Shown: one piece after another, positions 62,459 through 64,000 of the stretch
How positions within the stretch are numbered: position 1 is the stretch's first letter
Layout of the letters: each line of letters begins with the position of its first letter
Origin: Streptomyces drozdowiczii
GTDB taxonomy: Bacteria; Actinomycetota; Actinomycetes; Streptomycetales; Streptomycetaceae
DNA length: 64,000 nucleotides
Assembly: GCF_026167665.1 (NCBI RefSeq)
Contig: NZ_CP098740.1
Coordinates: forward strand, 4,836,001 to 4,900,000
Reading direction: 5' to 3'
Translations under genes and position numbers: made by a program
The notes under the pieces: model-generated
Database searches by the model: none
The model's input: only the letters and a program-made list of their open reading frames with translations
What the model was told of the DNA's origin: nothing

Positions 62459-62564
62459 ATGCCTCTCCCGTGCCGTTCCGCCCTGCCGGATACATTCTCC
62501 CACCAGTAAGGACGAACACAGGTGCCGGTTAGTTCACGGCTGGCGCGACGACCGCGCCGATTTC

Positions 62565-63332
62565 TCAGCCGGCGTGCCGGACGGCGACCCCGCCGTTGTC
62601 GCTGTGGGCCTTCACGACGTGCCGGCTGCCGTCGCTGCGCGGCACCTTCACGTCGACGTGCCCGTTGTCGGCCGACGCGGAGACGGCGTACGCGGTCTTG
62701 CCGGCGGGCAGGTCGATGGCGATGCGCCCGTTGTCGCTGACGGTGTCCACGAGGTCCGGGACGCGGGTGAGATCGAGATCCACGGACCCGTTGTCCGACC
62801 GCGCCACCACGGACCGCGAGGAGACCCGCTCGGCGCGTACGGACCCGTTGTCGCTCTTCAGGTCGAGGGGCCCGCTGACGTCCCGGACGACGACGCCGCC
62901 GTTGTCGGAGTACAGCTTGAGCGGGGTGGTGAACCTGGACGCGGTGACCTTCCCGTTGTCCGCGTCCACGGTCAGCGCGAGCCCGCGAGGCACCTTCACG
63001 GTGTGGCGGGCCTCGCAGTTGCTGATCATCGCCTTGCACTTCACGCGGAGGGTGAGCGTGTCCCCCTCCAGCTTCCACACGGGGTCCGGCCCGCTCCCGA
63101 GGACGACCCACCCGTCGACCCTCCGGGTCACCTCGACCTCGTCGACATCGGCCGGAACGACGTCCACGGTGGAGTTCTCCGCGTCGATGGTCAGCGCCTT
63201 CCCCCCGTACGCGAACGACCTGTGCTCGACGGGCGCGTCGTCCACGTCCGCGCTCCCGCACCCGGCGAGCGCCGCGACGAGCAGAACGGTGCCCGCGACG
63301 GCCACGAACGCGCTGCGATTACGGATGGTCAT
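62565..63332 (-). CDS. Predicted lipoprotein with DUF4097-type beta-repeat domain
   Basis: A 255-residue exported protein. The signal peptide ends in the lipobox LAGC (~residues 22-25). The remainder is a repetitive beta structure with a recurring S/A-DNG turn at about 20-25 residue spacing: DADNGKV, SDNGGVVV, SDNGSVRA, SDNGSVDL, SDNGRIAI, ADNGHVDV and SDNGGVAV. This fits the DUF4097 putative adhesin-like beta-helix. A Cys pair (VKCKAM, SNCEAR) could form a disulfide. Ligand unknown. Confidence 0.85.
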   Translation of the reverse strand: MTIRNRSAFVAVAGTVLLVAALAGCGSADVDDAPVEHRSFAYGGKALTIDAENSTVDVVPADVDEVEVTRRVDGWVVLGSGPDPVWKLEGDTLTLRVKCKAMISNCEARHTVKVPRGLALTVDADNGKVTASRFTTPLKLYSDNGGVVVRDVSGPLDLKSDNGSVRAERVSSRSVVARSDNGSVDLDLTRVPDLVDTVSDNGRIAIDLPAGKTAYAVSASADNGHVDVKVPRSDGSRHVVKAHSDNGGVAVRHAG

Positions 63333-63506
63333 GGTGATCAGGTCCCCCTGGGCCGGCGCTGCGATGTGCCCCTACGGTAGGCAGCGCGGCCCCACTCGGA
63401 CGATCCGGACGGCTACCGTCTCCGGGGTGGGGCTATCCCCCGTAAGCCCACCCCGAACCGATTGTCGACATGCCCCGGGAGCCATGTAACCTGTTCCTTC
63501 ATCCAC

Positions 63507-63581
63507 GGGTGCGTAGCTCAGGGGTAGAGCGCTGCTCTTACAAAGCAGATGTCGGCGGTTCGAAACCGTCCGCGCCCACCA
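63507..63581 (+). tRNA. tRNA-Val (UAC)
   Basis: A cloverleaf of 72 bases plus encoded CCA: acceptor GGGTGCG pairs with CGCGCCC, anticodon stem CTGCT/AGCAG around CTTACAA with anticodon TAC, T-loop GGTTCGAAACC, discriminator A at 63578 and CCA at 63579-63581. It is the only tRNA of the four here with an encoded CCA. A decayed integrase gene runs toward its 3' end, marking it as an integration site. Confidence 0.96.
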
Positions 63582-63585
63582 GCAC

Positions 63586-63619
63586 AAAGACCCCCAGCCG
63601 ATCAAGGCTGGGGGTCTTT
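63586..63619. terminator. Terminator after tRNA-Val
   Basis: The stem AAAGACCCCCAGCC pairs perfectly with GGCTGGGGGTCTTT over a six-base loop, four bases after the CCA end. The flanking A and T tracts make it effective in both directions. Confidence 0.92.
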
Positions 63620-63668
63620 GACATCCACTTCCGACACCAACGGGCGCGATCACCCCCGGTCGGAACGC

Positions 63669-64000
63669 CGTGACCGCGATCCGACTGTGCCCAAGGACCT
63701 CCACCACGACACGGGGCGGGACACCGGCAACGGTCAGCAGGGCCGCGCAGCCGTGGCGGACACCATGCAGGCGGATTACGCGAAGTCCGGCGGTCGCCGC
63801 AACGCGGGTGAACGAGCGGTACAGGTTGCGGGGTTCGATCGGCCGGCCCGTGCGGGTGGTGAAGACGTAGCCCGTGTCCTCCCACTGATCACCGGCAGCC
63901 TCACGCTGAGCAGCCTGCCGCAGCCGTTCCCAGCGGAGCGGAGCGACGCACAGGGCGGGGAGAGGGAGAGTCTGTTTCCTGCGGCGCCCCTTGGGATCGT
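63669..64000 (-). pseudogene. int: Truncated tyrosine recombinase (integrase), remnant of an integrated element
   Basis: The minus-strand frame is open from the right edge and encodes the C-terminal catalytic region of a phage/AICE-type integrase: KGRRRKQTLPLPALC, GYVFTTRTGRPIEPRNLYRSF, RLHGVRHGCAALL (His-x-x-Arg) and VPPRVVVEVLGHSRIAVT. Functional relatives continue here with the catalytic Tyr. In this copy similarity stops at about 63669, the frame reads AFRPGVIAP and runs on through the terminator and the antisense of tRNA-Val. The nucleophile Tyr is therefore missing. The N-terminus lies beyond the window. Confidence 0.82.

Noticed and set aside
63372..63668. Read-through of the integrase frame past the lost Tyr
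   Set aside because: The codons are the antisense of a terminator and tRNA-Val, so this is not part of the original protein.
1..64000. CRISPR arrays, rRNA genes, intact insertion sequences, replication origin
   Set aside because: No regularly spaced identical repeats, no rRNA segments, no transposase with terminal inverted repeats and no DnaA-box cluster were found.

Overview
The window is a high-GC actinobacterial chromosome segment, almost certainly Streptomyces. The evidence is the very high GC with strong third-position bias, frequent GTG starts, tRNA genes mostly without encoded CCA, and gene order and families typical of a Streptomyces core arm: dnaG followed by a group 2 sigma factor (HrdA-like), a second MreB-like actin (Mbl), the fabD-fabH-acpP-fabF cluster behind a FasR-type regulator, a homodimeric-type aceE, DUF3145 and DUF3052 proteins, and TerD paralogues. 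Most of it reads as ordinary vegetative genome. The accessory-looking parts are the Ter cluster, a decayed integrase at the right edge and a few gene remnants.

Layout. 1-11.5 kb: partial dGTPase, flavin reductase, DNA primase, sigma factor, a translationally coupled heterodimeric ABC exporter, a sugar kinase and a small membrane protein. 11.6-12.1 kb: two tandem tRNA-Asn genes, a terminator and a CAU tRNA. 12.1-24.3 kb: an ABC-ATPase remnant, an MFS exporter, a VOC protein, a malonyl-CoA ligase/carboxyltransferase pair, a frameshifted NarK-like transporter beside an Lrp regulator, mbl with a GAF-domain sensor protein, and a MarR regulator divergent from a quinone-oxidoreductase-like gene. 24.3-28.4 kb: Ohr, an EI24 membrane protein, aldose epimerase, an SGNH lipoprotein and DUF3145. 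28.4-33.4 kb: the type II fatty-acid synthase cluster. 33.4-46.3 kb: small enzymes, a Tat-exported phospholipase C with a possible PHO box, a MerR/aldo-keto reductase pair, a two-component system flanked by two DUF1023 hydrolases, and a secreted I36-type inhibitor. 46.4-50.8 kb: aceE, DUF3052 and AhpE. 50.9-59.9 kb: the Ter stress cluster. 60-64 kb: methyltransferase, zinc ribbon, coiled-coil protein, DUF4097 lipoprotein, tRNA-Val, and a truncated tyrosine recombinase entering from the right edge.

How parts work together. The fab genes make malonyl-ACP and start and extend acyl chains. The matB and carboxyltransferase pair could supply or exchange malonyl/methylmalonyl-CoA. aceE supplies acetyl-CoA. 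The Ter cluster combines calcium/metal-binding TerD proteins, a TerC-related membrane protein and a TerA-like protein with three enzymes (CitE-like lyase, a PRTase-TRSP-StiP fusion, and a HAD phosphatase). This looks like a pathway for a nucleoside-like small molecule and is the best candidate for under-characterised biology here.

Across the window many genes without a Shine-Dalgarno have a TANNNT hexamer 5-8 bases before the start codon. This suggests frequent leaderless transcription, and it was used to choose several starts.
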